From NCBI RefSeq assembly GCF_007280555.1, contig NZ_VKDB01000004.1:62001-126000 (forward strand): 64,000 nucleotides of DNA, given 5' to 3'. Positions 63,960 through 64,000 of the stretch are shown here, piece after piece (the stretch's first letter is position 1; the number at the start of each line of letters is the position of its first letter). This stretch comes from Deinococcus detaillensis. Lineage in GTDB: Bacteria; Deinococcota; Deinococci; Deinococcales; Deinococcaceae. Below the pieces are notes generated by a model. That model was given only the letters and a program-made list of their open reading frames with translations, was not told where the DNA came from and searched no databases. The translations under genes and the position numbers were made by a program.

Positions 63960-64000
63960 TCAAAAAGCGGTAGAGAGATTTACGGAGTTGAGATTGGCAG

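Overview
The window looks like a chromosomal segment of a Deinococcus-type bacterium. This is inferred from protein flavour and gene content: high GC, GTG and TTG starts beside ATG, VanW and beta-barrel envelope proteins, bacillithiol enzymes (BshB1 and a BstA/YfiT-type transferase), a twin-subunit glutamate dehydrogenase locus as known from Thermus, and housekeeping genes such as ftsH, groEL, valS, speA, minDE, purM, prfA and rph. I see no insertion sequence, prophage, rRNA operon or CRISPR array. Coding density is high, with mostly short same-strand clusters.

Layout. 0-4.1 kb (minus): an AbrB/MazE-like antitoxin gene cut by the left edge and preceded by a perfect inverted repeat, then a catalytic plus a probably regulatory glutamate dehydrogenase subunit, then a polyprenyl diphosphate synthase. 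4.3-9.8 kb (plus): a peptide-binding lipid/ABC-type periplasmic protein, an M20 amidohydrolase and two tandem paralogous alpha/beta hydrolases. 9.8-12.8 kb (minus): prfA, a NUDIX hydrolase, a DoxX protein and bshB1. 12.9-15 kb (plus): homoserine dehydrogenase and a Tat-exported ferritin-like protein. 15.1-18.7 kb (minus): lolD-like ATPase, TVP38 protein, purM and a histidine phosphatase. 18.9-24.9 kb: VanW protein; a LacI regulator coupled to an acetyltransferase (minus); then sco, ctaG and an HD protein (plus).

25.1-31.6 kb (minus) is the most unusual stretch. A T-box leader precedes a NUDIX gene that is translationally coupled to valS, and valS is followed 37 bp later by a 967-residue protein joining a RelE-like N terminus, a complete SF1 helicase core and ankyrin repeats. 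31.7-38.3 kb: M16 peptidase, cytochrome P450, then murI-rph joined by a three-step relay of overlapping ATGA codons, then a beta-barrel protein. 38.3-45.9 kb (plus): Asp23-FakA pair, ClC transporter with a TrkA-C-like tail, metallophosphoesterase, double GNAT protein and YtcJ-like amidohydrolase. 46-48.3 kb: tRNA-Asp and speA. 48.3-48.9 kb is an AT-richer patch with a tiny membrane protein and a probable gene remnant.

48.9-52.2 kb: ABC exporter, TetR regulator and a frameshifted DUF3995 gene, facing a YCII gene across a palindromic operator. 52.2-64 kb: an aldo/keto reductase, a DUF429 protein, minE-minD, ftsH, a TPR protein, a nitrilase/BstA-like cluster, a second aldo/keto reductase with a likely unannotated 28-residue ORF downstream of it, and groEL at the right edge.

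Main themes are amino-acid and nitrogen metabolism (gdh, hom, speA, amidohydrolases, nitrilase), low-molecular-weight thiol chemistry, envelope maintenance and division. Best candidates for undescribed biology are the RelE-like/helicase/ankyrin fusion, the T-box-NUDIX-valS operon, the ATGA relay at rph and the self-complementary antitoxin leader.
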